A stretch of DNA of 64,000 nucleotides. Origin: Candidatus Anammoxibacter sp. GTDB lineage: Bacteria > Planctomycetota > Brocadiia > Brocadiales > Anammoxibacteraceae. The stretch lies in NCBI GenBank assembly GCA_021777105.1, contig JAIQZQ010000098.1:62001-126000 (forward strand). Reading direction: 5' to 3'. The notes below the pieces were generated by a model. That model did not search any database, was not told the origin of the DNA, and saw nothing but the letters and a program-made list of their open reading frames with translations. Position numbers and translations under genes: made by a program. This document shows positions 1-8,990 of the stretch, piece by piece; the stretch's first letter is position 1, and each line of letters begins with the position of its first letter.

Positions 1-1
1 T

Positions 2-1141
2 GGCGAAAATGGTCGTGGAAATGGAGAATCTGCTAAAGAATTAACTGATCAGGAAGGGTATCGTATATTGCCAAGAAATTTAACAAAGGCTTGGAAATAT
101 AGGGGTGGGACGGAAGTTTCGGATATCTATACCAGGTTTACAACAGGTATGGATGGAACTCCTATGCCTTCTTTTGTTGATAATTTAAATGATGAAGAGA
201 GATGGGATTTATCATTATATGTAAAATCAATAATTCAGGAGCGAAATCTATCGGGTAGTATGCTTAAAGCAAAGTTAGTTGAAGGTGAATTGCCTCTAGA
301 TCCAAATGATCCTCAATGGGATCAGGCTGAACCTCTACTAGTTTCTCTTGCAGGTCAAATAATTTGGAAACCAAGATGGTTAATTCCTTCAGTTGATACA
401 ATGGTTATAAAGGCATTATTTAATGAGAATGATATTGCTTTTAATTTAAAATATGATGATAGATTTAAGGACGTTGAGCATGATGAAGGTTCGCTTGTTC
501 CTCCAACTGATACTGCTTATCCTATTTTAGCTTCAGAAGATCCGGAGTTTGATCCACATTATATGATAATGGCAAATGATTTTATCTTGCGTGATTCCGT
601 TGCTCTTCAATTTCCTTTAAAGCCGGTTGAAGGGACTGAAAAACCTCATTTTATGTGGGGCTATTCCGGTGATCCTGTTTATCTTTTAAAGTATAATGCT
701 GACTGGCAAGAAAATACAGAAAAGAAAAGCTCTGTAGATGAGCTTCTTGGAAAAGGGCATAAGAAACCTCTTGCTTCCCAACCTGAAGAGAATCAAACAG
801 GGATTGGAAATGGTATTTGGGATGATGGACAATGGAGTGTTGTTATTAAAAGGGCTTTGCTTACTGAAGATAAAAATGACACTCAGTTTGAAAAAGGCAA
901 ATTTATTCCTGTTTCATTTCAAGCATGGGATGGCTCAAATAGTGAAGAAGGAAGCAGAATGGCTCTGTCTACATGGAACTATTTAGTTTTAGAGGCCGGC
1001 ACTCCGGCAGGTGTTTATATTTACACAGGCATATTTATAGCGATTGCTTATATATTAGAATGGTTCTTTACATGGAGAGCCAGGAAGAAAAAGAAAGCTA
1101 ATTCATTTCTAAATTTTAACTTTTCAGATAAAAGTTATTAG
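2..1141 (+). CDS. c-type cytochrome / EB_dh haem-binding protein, 5' truncated by the window
   Basis: The frame is open to the window edge, so the start and probably one or two CXXCH motifs lie upstream. The first visible residues (GENGRGNG) match the stretch just after CHG in the paralogue at 5883-7469. The rest is an ethylbenzene-dehydrogenase gamma-type domain (EB_dh), shown by VALQFPLKP, a W-rich segment and WDDGQWSVVIKR. A C-terminal transmembrane helix precedes a basic tail ending FLNFNF, shared with the paralogue. EB_dh domains bind haem b as gamma subunits of periplasmic DMSO-reductase-family molybdoenzymes (established for the family). Fusion to cytochrome c suggests a membrane-anchored periplasmic electron carrier (inference). 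No catalytic subunit lies in this window. Confidence 0.85.
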   Translation, partial: GENGRGNGESAKELTDQEGYRILPRNLTKAWKYRGGTEVSDIYTRFTTGMDGTPMPSFVDNLNDEERWDLSLYVKSIIQERNLSGSMLKAKLVEGELPLDPNDPQWDQAEPLLVSLAGQIIWKPRWLIPSVDTMVIKALFNENDIAFNLKYDDRFKDVEHDEGSLVPPTDTAYPILASEDPEFDPHYMIMANDFILRDSVALQFPLKPVEGTEKPHFMWGYSGDPVYLLKYNADWQENTEKKSSVDELLGKGHKKPLASQPEENQTGIGNGIWDDGQWSVVIKRALLTEDKNDTQFEKGKFIPVSFQAWDGSNSEEGSRMALSTWNYLVLEAGTPAGVYIYTGIFIAIAYILEWFFTWRARKKKKANSFLNFNFSDKSY

Positions 1142-1220
1142 ACTCGCTGTTAAGTGTTTTTAGATTTTATTAAAATAAATTTACTTTTTAATATTTGTTT
1201 ATATATTCAAAGGAGATAAT

Positions 1221-1946
1221 ATGAAAAATTTTAAAGTAACATTAACTGCAATTGCAATGTTGGTTAGCATTGCGGTTTCATATAATGCTTTTGCCGGCGG
1301 CACTATTGTTGGCACCGTTAAATTTGTTGGCGAAAACCCAAATTATCCACCTGCTGTTATAAATAAAGATCCTGAAGTTTGCGGGGCAGAATCAAAACCT
1401 TCGGAAAAGTTAGTATTATCGGCTGATAACGGTATTAAAAATGCTCTGGTTGGAGTAAAGGGTGTTGAAGGCGGAGAAAAAATGGCTGTGCCTGCTGAGA
1501 ATCCAGTATTTCCTCAAGCAAATTGCGCTTTTACTAATCATATAATGGTTGTTCCTACTGGATCAACAGTAGACTTTCCAAATAAAACTGATAAAGTAAT
1601 GCACAATTTACATTCATATTCTATGAAAAACCGCCCTTTCAATAAAGGTGTTCCTTTTGGCGGCGTAATTTCGAATAAATTTTCTAAAGCAGAAGTTGTA
1701 AAAGTAACATGCGATGTTCATAAATGGATGACAGGATATTTAGTTGTTCGTGATGATCCTTATTATTCTATAAGCGATGAGAACGGCAAATATAAAATAG
1801 AAAATGTTCCTGCCGGCACATATAAACTTGTAGTATGGCAAGAAGCATTAGGAAGAAAAAAAGTGGACGTTACTGTAGCTGATGGACAAGAGGTTGTTGT
1901 TGATTTTGAAATGACTCCTAAGAAAAAGAGAAGAAAAGCGCAGTAA
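1221..1946 (+). CDS. Secreted cupredoxin with carboxypeptidase-regulatory-like domain
   Basis: The start has an AAGGAG ribosome site and a clear signal peptide (residues 1-25, ending AFA). A plastocyanin-like domain carries type 1 copper ligands in the expected order: His128, then Cys164, His167 and Met170 in the CDVHKWM loop. After about residue 180 comes a CarboxypepD_reg-like beta sandwich (NGKYKIENVPAGTYKLVVW), then a basic tail. It is probably a soluble or peripherally bound periplasmic electron carrier working with the surrounding cytochromes. It lies between an EB_dh cytochrome and the CydA-like gene in the same direction, probably one operon. A second protein of this architecture is at 13302-14345. 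Confidence 0.87.
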   Translation: MKNFKVTLTAIAMLVSIAVSYNAFAGGTIVGTVKFVGENPNYPPAVINKDPEVCGAESKPSEKLVLSADNGIKNALVGVKGVEGGEKMAVPAENPVFPQANCAFTNHIMVVPTGSTVDFPNKTDKVMHNLHSYSMKNRPFNKGVPFGGVISNKFSKAEVVKVTCDVHKWMTGYLVVRDDPYYSISDENGKYKIENVPAGTYKLVVWQEALGRKKVDVTVADGQEVVVDFEMTPKKKRRKAQ

Positions 1947-2017
1947 ATAATATATTAGAAAATTAGTTAATTTAATAAAGTTTACAAACTATTTAGCGGG
2001 AAAATATTTGGATTAAT

Positions 2018-4057
2018 ATGAAAATTTTTAATTCTGACAAATCAAAGTTTTTAGGAAAGTTTAATAAAAGCTCATTATTTTTATCAATCTTAGCTTTTGT
2101 TGCGCTTGTTCTTTATTCAGGAATCTCTTTTGCTTCAGAAGGCGGAGGAGAAGGACCGGTAGACTATAGATCTCTCTTTGGTTTAAACCCGCGTATAATG
2201 GTTTGGATAATTGCAGAGTTGCATCTTATGTTTGGCGCGTTTGTATTAGGCGTTCCTATGTTCGCGGTTGTAATGGAAATGATTTACGCTAAAACAAGAG
2301 ATGAGAAACTTGATAATTTAGCGCATGAAATGGCCAAATTATTATCGGCCGCATTTGCTACAACCGCAGCTTTAGGTGGTTTATTAGCTTTTACACTGCT
2401 AACGGTATATCCAACTTTTTCTCATGAATTAGTTCGTATATTTGGCAAATCAATGTGGATATATGCGCTGTTTTTCTTTGGCGAAACATTTTGTCTTTAC
2501 GCTTGGTACTATTCATGGGATTTGTTAAAAGATGGTTATAGAAAGATATATCATATAACTATTGGTGTATTTTTAAATTTGTTTGGCACAGCTATTATGA
2601 TGGCAGCAAACTCATGGGCTACGTTCATGATGGGGCCTTCAGGTATAGATATGGAAACCGGCGAGGTTCATAGTCTTTGGCATGCGGTTGCCAATCCTCT
2701 TTGGAACCCAGTTAATATTCATAGATTATTAGGCAATCTTGCTTTTGGAGGTATTATAGTAGGCGCATATTCTGCTGTTAAATTCATGAGTTCAAAAACT
2801 CAGGAGCAAAAAGAGCATTATGACTGGATGGGCTATATTGGTAATTTTGTAGCTATGTGCGCTCTTATTCCATTGCCTTTTGCGGGATATTACCTTGGCA
2901 GAGAAGTTTATAGCGCAAGTCCTATTATGGGCAACCAAATGATGGGCGGAGCATTTTCATGGCCGTTTATTGTTCAGGTAACAATGATAGCTGTTATATT
3001 TACCGGCGCAAATTATTATTTATGGCTTAGTATACAGCGCATTCCTGGTGGCGAGCGATATAATAAGTTTGCAAAATATGTGTTTGCCCTAGTCTTTATT
3101 GGGATTATGATACTATTAACACCGCATAATTTGCCACTTACCGGCGAAGAGCGAGCTATAATCGGCGAGGCCTATCATCCATTTTCTAAATTTTTTGGAG
3201 TTATGACAGGCAAGCTTGCTGTATTAAATATGATTATTACCTGCACCTTCTTCACTTTCCTAATGTATAGGAGAGCTAATAAAGGCGATACTGTTCATTT
3301 CAAAGAACAGGGAGCTATCGGCAAAGGTGTTATAATTGGTATGGCTGCTATATTAGTTGCATTGCATGTCCTTTATGCTATTTCCAGTTTAAATGCTGAA
3401 GATATTAAAGATGTAAAACATTTCTTTATGCCGATATTTTATGTTTTAATTATAGAGGCAGTTGTTATAGGCGCATCTGCAGTGTTAACTATATTTAATA
3501 AAGGCAAACTTGCGGTTTGGATTAACTTTGGTTCTATAGGATTAATTGTAGTAATGTTTTTAGGTTCTTATGGATTTATAGTAATGTCAAAAGCAAATCT
3601 TGTTATGCGGTACATTACTGTTAGTCAGGTTCTTATGGTTTTGAGTGTTATGTTTATGAACGCAGTGATTGATATTATAATATTCAGAAAGTGCAAAATT
3701 ATTGGACCTATAGCAATGGGAAAAATAGCGCCTCGTTCACAATATGCCCTTATATTTGTTTGTGTTTCTATTGTTACTATCATGGGTGTTATGGGCTTTA
3801 TTAGATCAGGTTTAAGGATGGATTGGCATATTTATGGCTATATGCAGGATACGTCGGCGGATGCGTTTACACCAAGTATATTAACTCTTGGTTTGACTAA
3901 TGCGTCTGTAATTGCTATATACCTTAGCCTTGTTTCTTTTGTTTTCTATCTGGCAGGTTTGGGGGACAGAAAAAAAAAGATAAGCGGATCCCCTCATGCT
4001 GATAAAGAAGAGATTCATGTTGTCGCAGCCACAACTAACGGTGGCGAGAAAATTTAA
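2018..4057 (+). CDS. CydA-like (cytochrome bd subunit I family) membrane protein, long variant
   Basis: The protein has 679 residues, against about 520 for E. coli CydA. An N-terminal signal-like helix is followed by about 15 predicted membrane spans. The first CydA helix carries His69 (AELHLMFGAFVLG), matching the haem b595 ligand. His235 (NIHRLLGNLAFGG) matches the b558 ligand, and a Glu lies in LFFFGETFCLY. The quinol-site GRQPW motif is not recognisable; GREVYSAS is found near its expected place. No cydB follows. Such bd-like proteins are known from nitrite oxidisers and related lineages, where their donor and function remain uncertain. The flanking cytochromes suggest a cytochrome c or cupredoxin partner rather than quinol (inference). 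Confidence 0.85.
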   Translation: MKIFNSDKSKFLGKFNKSSLFLSILAFVALVLYSGISFASEGGGEGPVDYRSLFGLNPRIMVWIIAELHLMFGAFVLGVPMFAVVMEMIYAKTRDEKLDNLAHEMAKLLSAAFATTAALGGLLAFTLLTVYPTFSHELVRIFGKSMWIYALFFFGETFCLYAWYYSWDLLKDGYRKIYHITIGVFLNLFGTAIMMAANSWATFMMGPSGIDMETGEVHSLWHAVANPLWNPVNIHRLLGNLAFGGIIVGAYSAVKFMSSKTQEQKEHYDWMGYIGNFVAMCALIPLPFAGYYLGREVYSASPIMGNQMMGGAFSWPFIVQVTMIAVIFTGANYYLWLSIQRIPGGERYNKFAKYVFALVFIGIMILLTPHNLPLTGEERAIIGEAYHPFSKFFGVMTGKLAVLNMIITCTFFTFLMYRRANKGDTVHFKEQGAIGKGVIIGMAAILVALHVLYAISSLNAEDIKDVKHFFMPIFYVLIIEAVVIGASAVLTIFNKGKLAVWINFGSIGLIVVMFLGSYGFIVMSKANLVMRYITVSQVLMVLSVMFMNAVIDIIIFRKCKIIGPIAMGKIAPRSQYALIFVCVSIVTIMGVMGFIRSGLRMDWHIYGYMQDTSADAFTPSILTLGLTNASVIAIYLSLVSFVFYLAGLGDRKKKISGSPHADKEEIHVVAATTNGGEKI

Positions 4058-4089
4058 TATAATTCAAATTTAATGGAGAATAGATAGGA

Positions 4090-5055
4090 ATGAGCAAATC
4101 CTTTCTTTTAATTGTAGCTTTTACCTGTATTGTGCTGGGTCTATTTGTCGGAATATGCAATTATGTGACTCAGGTGTCCGGCGGTGGAGGAAGCGGTGGA
4201 GCAGATACCGGCGGAATTAGCGCCGAAGTTGGCAAAGAGATTTACTTTGGCGAAGGTCAGTGTAGCACTTGTCATAAAGTTGGAGGTGAAGGCAGCGCAA
4301 CAAGATGTCCTGATCATGAAGGTGTATTTACAACTGCAATGAACCGAATTAAAGAAACCGGCGAATCTTCTCCGTTGGAATATCTTGTTAGTTCAATTGT
4401 AGAGCCTCAGGCATATATAGTTAAGGGTTTCGGCAAGATAATGCCTAAAGTTTATAATCCTCCAATATTATTAAGCCAAGAAAAGATTTTAGCGGTTTTA
4501 GCATATTTACAAACTTTAGGAGGCGAAGAGGATATTGAAGCTCTGATGAAGTTTAAAGACGCTATACCTGAAGGCGGAAAAGGGACGGATGAAAAACCTT
4601 GGGAGGCGCCGTTGCCGGCTGATCCGGTTGCCGGCGAGAAACTCTTTTTTGATATTAATGGACCTGCCGGTTGTGTAAAGTGCCACACTATAATGAACAG
4701 AGGGAATACTGTTTGTCCTAATTTAAATGGTATTGGCGCTGTTCAAAAACCTGAATATTTTGTTGAATCTATTTTACAACCAAGCGCGGTTATTGTAAAT
4801 GGTTACGAAACTGTTTATCTTGTTGATACCGATGGCGTGCCTTATTCAGGTATTATTAAAAGAGACACTGAAGATGAAATTGACCTTGCCGTTGATGAAG
4901 GCGGCAAAGAAATATCTGTTTACACTTTTGGCAAAGATGAAATTGAAGAGATGCAAAAGCAGGATGTTTCAATGATGCCGGGCAATTTTGCTGAAATGTT
5001 AAGCACAAAACAATTATATGATATTGTTACATTTTTAATAAGTCAGAAAAGTTAA
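4090..5055 (+). CDS. Membrane-anchored dihaem c-type cytochrome
   Basis: An N-terminal helix (residues 4-24) acts as an anchor or uncleaved signal and is followed by a Gly-rich linker. Two cytochrome c domains follow, with CSTCH at residues 58-62 and CVKCH at 195-199. Met-containing segments such as GKIMPKVYNPP could supply the sixth haem ligand. The domains resemble those fused to oxidase subunits, including the LSQEKILAVLAYLQTL helix. The gene starts 32 bases after the CydA-like gene, behind GGAGAATAGATAGGA, so it is probably co-translated. It is a good candidate for the direct electron partner of the CydA-like protein. Confidence 0.88.
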   Translation: MSKSFLLIVAFTCIVLGLFVGICNYVTQVSGGGGSGGADTGGISAEVGKEIYFGEGQCSTCHKVGGEGSATRCPDHEGVFTTAMNRIKETGESSPLEYLVSSIVEPQAYIVKGFGKIMPKVYNPPILLSQEKILAVLAYLQTLGGEEDIEALMKFKDAIPEGGKGTDEKPWEAPLPADPVAGEKLFFDINGPAGCVKCHTIMNRGNTVCPNLNGIGAVQKPEYFVESILQPSAVIVNGYETVYLVDTDGVPYSGIIKRDTEDEIDLAVDEGGKEISVYTFGKDEIEEMQKQDVSMMPGNFAEMLSTKQLYDIVTFLISQKS

Positions 5056-5101
5056 ATTTCTAATTATTTAAATCTTAAATAAAGAATTTAGGATCGATTA
5101 A

Positions 5102-5890
5102 ATGAAAGACGAAAGTTTACGAATAAAAAATAAATATTTGATGGCATGGGTAATTTTAACTATTTCCATCTTCTATTGCATTTTCAAATTTGGATTTCCC
5201 TTGATTTGGATGAATATCATGGGAAAAGGTCATCTACTACCAACACCAGGCACTTTAATGGGATGGTATATGATAATGGTTACGGTTTGTGTTCTTGTTT
5301 ATGTGTCTATAAGCGATTACAAATTGAAATATTGTTTTAGTATGCTGGTTCCAGATAAATCAGATACAGCGGCAACTTCAATATTAAGAATAGTATTCTT
5401 AACAGCTTTCCCTTTATTTGTGGGATGGTTTACTTTTTCATGCGGTTCTTCATCAATTGCTTCGCCAACTGAGTTAAGGATACAGCATCCTACTTTGCCT
5501 GGTAAATTTGAAAGCCTATCTAATCCTTTTAGAAAAGAGTCTGAAGAGAAACAGCTGTATTATGTAGAAGAAGGTAAAATTCTCTATCAACAACATTGCA
5601 GACCTTGTCATGGCTCAAAAGCTGATGGTGAAGGTCCATGGTCTAATACTTTTAGATTAAAACCTGCTAATTTTAGAGACCCTGGAACAATAGGAACTAT
5701 TGTTGAAAATTATCCTGTTTGGAGAATTAAAGAAGGCGGTCCTGGTTTACCGGCTGCAGCTACTCCTTGGGATTCTACTATGCCCCCATGGGCTCCTGAT
5801 TTTACACAAGACCAAATTTGGAAGATTATTATGGGCGAGTATGTCACAGCCGATGTTTCTCCAAGAGAACCAGAGGTGTTGCATGAATAA
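5102..5890 (+). CDS. Three-helix membrane protein with C-terminal monohaem cytochrome c
   Basis: Three hydrophobic segments (about residues 13-35, 52-72 and 92-115) precede a periplasmic cytochrome c domain. That domain has CRPCHG starting at residue 166 and a late MPPWAPDF segment that could give the axial Met. The fold (KILYQQHCRPCHG, KPANFRDP) matches class I cytochromes of multi-cytochrome respiratory clusters. Its stop overlaps the start of the next cytochrome gene by 8 bases, implying translational coupling. It probably passes electrons at the outer face of the inner membrane. The three-helix part was not recognised as a named family. Confidence 0.83.
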   Translation: MKDESLRIKNKYLMAWVILTISIFYCIFKFGFPLIWMNIMGKGHLLPTPGTLMGWYMIMVTVCVLVYVSISDYKLKYCFSMLVPDKSDTAATSILRIVFLTAFPLFVGWFTFSCGSSSIASPTELRIQHPTLPGKFESLSNPFRKESEEKQLYYVEEGKILYQQHCRPCHGSKADGEGPWSNTFRLKPANFRDPGTIGTIVENYPVWRIKEGGPGLPAAATPWDSTMPPWAPDFTQDQIWKIIMGEYVTADVSPREPEVLHE

Positions 5891-7469
5891 AATGAAAAAA
5901 TATATTATAGCTACAATATTTATATGCGCTGCTATATTTTGTATAAATTTTACAAATGTATACGCGCAGGACGCTGGAAACGGCAAAACAATATTTGAAA
6001 AGAGATGCTATTACTGTCATGGTTTTAACGGCGCGGGTGATGGCCCTGTAGTTCCAAGGCTTGATCCTAAACCTCGTAATTTTAGAGACGCTCATTTTAA
6101 GTTCAGGACAACTCCTTTTAATACATTGCCGACTGAAGATGATTTATTTAGAACAATTACAAAAGGTGTGCCCGGCACAGCGATGCCTTTCTTTGGAACT
6201 TTGCTTAGTGAATCTGAAAGAAGAGATGTTATTGCTTATATTAAAACCTTTAATGATAGGTGGCAAAGCGAAGGCCCTGGTCAATCAATGCAAGTTGGTT
6301 CCGGCCCTGCTATGACTCCTGAAACTATTGCAAAAGGAAAAGAAGTTTTTGATAAAGCAAAGTGCTTTGTTTGCCATGGAGTCGATGGCCGGGGAGATGG
6401 CCCTATAACAAAGACTATGCGAAATGAATGGGGTTTTCAGTATAAGGCCAGAGATTTAACTAAAGGGTGGTTATTTAAAGGCGGCGATGAAGTACAGGAT
6501 ATATTTACAAGAGTGTCAACAGGTTTAAACGGGACTCCAATGGGTTCTTTTGTAGATTTATTAACGGAAGAGGAACGATGGCATGTTTCTCATTTTGTAA
6601 AATCAATTCAAAGAGCAAATAAGCCTGTTACAATTTCCGGTGGCAGCATTATGATACAGTCTATAATGCTTGAGGCTGAAGAGTTGCCAAGCGATCCTAA
6701 CGATCCGGTTTGGGAAACATTGCCTTTAACTGAAATATTTACCGGCCCACAGTTAATGGTTGTTCCAAGACAATGGGTTCCTTCATTAAACGCAATTACA
6801 GTTAGATCGGTTTTTAATAAAACTGATATTAGTTTTCTTCTTGAATGGGATGATAGAACCGGGGCGCAGGATATTACTTACAAAGATGCTGTAGCTGTTC
6901 AGTTTCCGGCTAAATTTAAAGAAGGGGTTCAAAAGCCTCACTTTGCAATGGGTATAAAAGGCGGAGCTGTTAATATTTGGCACTGGAAAGCAGATTATAA
7001 TCCTGAAGCGCAAAAAGAAGGATTTCAAAATATAAGAGAGTTAAATGGAGGTTCTTTTTTTAGAGAAATGAATGCAAAGGGATTTAAAGCCCCTCCAAAG
7101 ATTCAAGGTATGGATAGTCAGGGTGTGACGGGAGCTAGTCACTGGAAGAATGGTAAATGGAGAGTTGTTATGAAACGGGCTCTTAAAACCAACAGCAAAA
7201 GCGATATTCAATTTCAAACAAACAAGAATATTCCATTAGCTTTTGCTACATGGAATGGAGCAACTACTGATTTAGGCGGCAAGCACAATGTTGCGCCATG
7301 GTATTATCTTATTCTTATGACACCTGAATCCAATGTTATTTATGTTTATATAGCTCTTGCAGTAATTATGGCTGTTGGCGCTGAAATGTGGTTTATGGCT
7401 AGATTAAGAAGAAGATTTAAACCTAAAACAAACCAATTTCTAAATTTCAATTTTACAAAAGATAATTAA
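5883..7469 (+). CDS. Dihaem cytochrome c fused to EB_dh haem-binding domain
   Basis: The start at 5883 is chosen because AGAGG lies seven bases upstream and the signal peptide (ending VYAQ) begins there; the frame is open further upstream. The 528 residues contain CYYCHG at 42, CFVCHG at 161, an EB_dh gamma-subunit-like domain at about 285-490 (DAVAVQFPAK, NIWHWKADY, WKNGKWRVVMKRAL) and a C-terminal anchor helix with a basic tail ending FLNFNF. It is a paralogue of the gene at 2-1141. The EB_dh part should bind haem b, giving three haems. Such fusions usually accompany periplasmic molybdopterin oxidoreductases (family knowledge). Confidence 0.9.
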   Translation: MNKMKKYIIATIFICAAIFCINFTNVYAQDAGNGKTIFEKRCYYCHGFNGAGDGPVVPRLDPKPRNFRDAHFKFRTTPFNTLPTEDDLFRTITKGVPGTAMPFFGTLLSESERRDVIAYIKTFNDRWQSEGPGQSMQVGSGPAMTPETIAKGKEVFDKAKCFVCHGVDGRGDGPITKTMRNEWGFQYKARDLTKGWLFKGGDEVQDIFTRVSTGLNGTPMGSFVDLLTEEERWHVSHFVKSIQRANKPVTISGGSIMIQSIMLEAEELPSDPNDPVWETLPLTEIFTGPQLMVVPRQWVPSLNAITVRSVFNKTDISFLLEWDDRTGAQDITYKDAVAVQFPAKFKEGVQKPHFAMGIKGGAVNIWHWKADYNPEAQKEGFQNIRELNGGSFFREMNAKGFKAPPKIQGMDSQGVTGASHWKNGKWRVVMKRALKTNSKSDIQFQTNKNIPLAFATWNGATTDLGGKHNVAPWYYLILMTPESNVIYVYIALAVIMAVGAEMWFMARLRRRFKPKTNQFLNFNFTKDN

Positions 7470-7512
7470 TTTTTATAATTTCTAAGTCCAATTTCACACA
7501 AGACAAAAAAGA

Positions 7513-8943
7513 ATGAATAAAATAGAGAAAATTTTAATAGTATTAACATTATTAATTAGTTGTATTTTTATGACAACAAGCTCAGCTTTTTCTAAACAAG
7601 CTGAACCTGAAAAGCTTCCTTTTGGAATGTGGGATCCTCATAATCGTCCTAAAAATGGGCCAACTTTAAAAAATGTTACTCACAAAGTTAATATTGATTG
7701 GATTAGAAAATGGATAGCCAATCCGAAAGGTCATGATTCAAAAGCAAGGATGCCTAATTTAAGGTTAACTGATGAGGAAATTGACGCTGTTATAGCATAT
7801 CTTGCAAGTATTGCCGATCCAAACTTTCCTCAAATTGAATTTGATGATTTTTTGCTTTTACCAGATAGTGAATTTGATGATGAACAATATGATAAGATGG
7901 ATACCCTTTTTGCTGAAGGTAAGACCCTTTTTAGCACTTCAAGGTGTGTAATTTGCCATCGTGTAAATGAGGAATTTGGAGCTGTTGGTGTTGGGCCTGA
8001 TCTTGGAAAGATATATACAAAAGTAAATAGAAACTGGTTATATCAATGGATTAAAGAACCTCAGGGATATTTTGCTAATAGTCAGATGTCAAAATTTAGA
8101 CTAGATGATCAAAAACTGAGAAGTTTAGTTGAGTTTCTAATGAGGGATGAACAATTCAAACCTGATATTGAAGTGTTTTATGGAAAAACTTTAGATGAAC
8201 TAGACGCCGAAGGTATATATGAATTATCAGGCGAAAAAGAGATGCTTGAGAAAAGTCAAAAAGCGTTTGCCGCATTAAGGGCTGATTCTGCCCTAGTTGA
8301 AAAGGGGAAAAAGATAATAACATTCAGAAGATGTTTTGTTTGCCATGATATTGAAGGTATTCAAGATTTGCTTCCACCACAACAACCTCTTCCTAAAAAC
8401 AATAGCAAGTTTGCAAAATTTGAAAAATTGTTAAATGAGATTAGATGTTTAACTTGTCATAGAATGAAGGGTATAGGAGGGCATTTTGCTCCTGATTTAT
8501 CAAGAGCAGGCAGTAAATTAAACGCCGAGTGGGAACTTGACTTTTTACAAAGGCCAAATCCTGTTCGCCCTTTATTAAAGCAAATGCCTAAATTTAATCT
8601 TACAAAAGAGGAAGCTGAATTAGCTGTAGAATTTATTGAAACTGTATTAACTGACGATGAAGTTCCTGATTTAGGTGATTTAAAACCTGACGATACGGAA
8701 GTTGCTAAAGGAAAAGAGCTTTTTGATACTAAAGGGTGTTTGACTTGTCATACTGTTGGGCTTAATGGAGGAGTAGTTGGGCCTAATTTAAACCAAGCCG
8801 GCACTCGACTTGAACCTGGGTTTATTTTGTTTCATGTTAAAGATCCACAAAAGGCAAATCCTGGGGCTGTAGAGCCAAATTTTGGATTAACTGATGAGGA
8901 AGCTATGAGCATTACTCATTATCTGTTAACAATGCAGGATTGA
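7513..8943 (+). CDS. Periplasmic tetrahaem c-type cytochrome with one haem-less extra domain
   Basis: A signal peptide (about 1-29) precedes repeated class I cytochrome c units. CXXCH motifs lie at residues 145 (CVICH), 274 (CFVCH), 312 (CLTCH) and 409 (CLTCH). The first unit (about 32-98) keeps the rest of the cytochrome signature (WIRKWIANPK, ARMPNLRLTDEE, YLASI) but has no CXXCH, so it probably binds no haem. Each unit ends in the typical MPXF/MPNL methionine region. It is probably a soluble or peripheral electron wire within the island. It lies 43 bases after the EB_dh fusion gene. Confidence 0.88.
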   Translation: MNKIEKILIVLTLLISCIFMTTSSAFSKQAEPEKLPFGMWDPHNRPKNGPTLKNVTHKVNIDWIRKWIANPKGHDSKARMPNLRLTDEEIDAVIAYLASIADPNFPQIEFDDFLLLPDSEFDDEQYDKMDTLFAEGKTLFSTSRCVICHRVNEEFGAVGVGPDLGKIYTKVNRNWLYQWIKEPQGYFANSQMSKFRLDDQKLRSLVEFLMRDEQFKPDIEVFYGKTLDELDAEGIYELSGEKEMLEKSQKAFAALRADSALVEKGKKIITFRRCFVCHDIEGIQDLLPPQQPLPKNNSKFAKFEKLLNEIRCLTCHRMKGIGGHFAPDLSRAGSKLNAEWELDFLQRPNPVRPLLKQMPKFNLTKEEAELAVEFIETVLTDDEVPDLGDLKPDDTEVAKGKELFDTKGCLTCHTVGLNGGVVGPNLNQAGTRLEPGFILFHVKDPQKANPGAVEPNFGLTDEEAMSITHYLLTMQD

Positions 8944-8990
8944 TCATTTTAATTAAACATATTGACGTCTTAAATAGGAATTAAATAATA

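Noticed and set aside
2018..4057. Complete cytochrome bd oxidase operon
   Set aside because: No CydB-like gene and no recognisable quinol-site motif; only the subunit-I-like protein is present.
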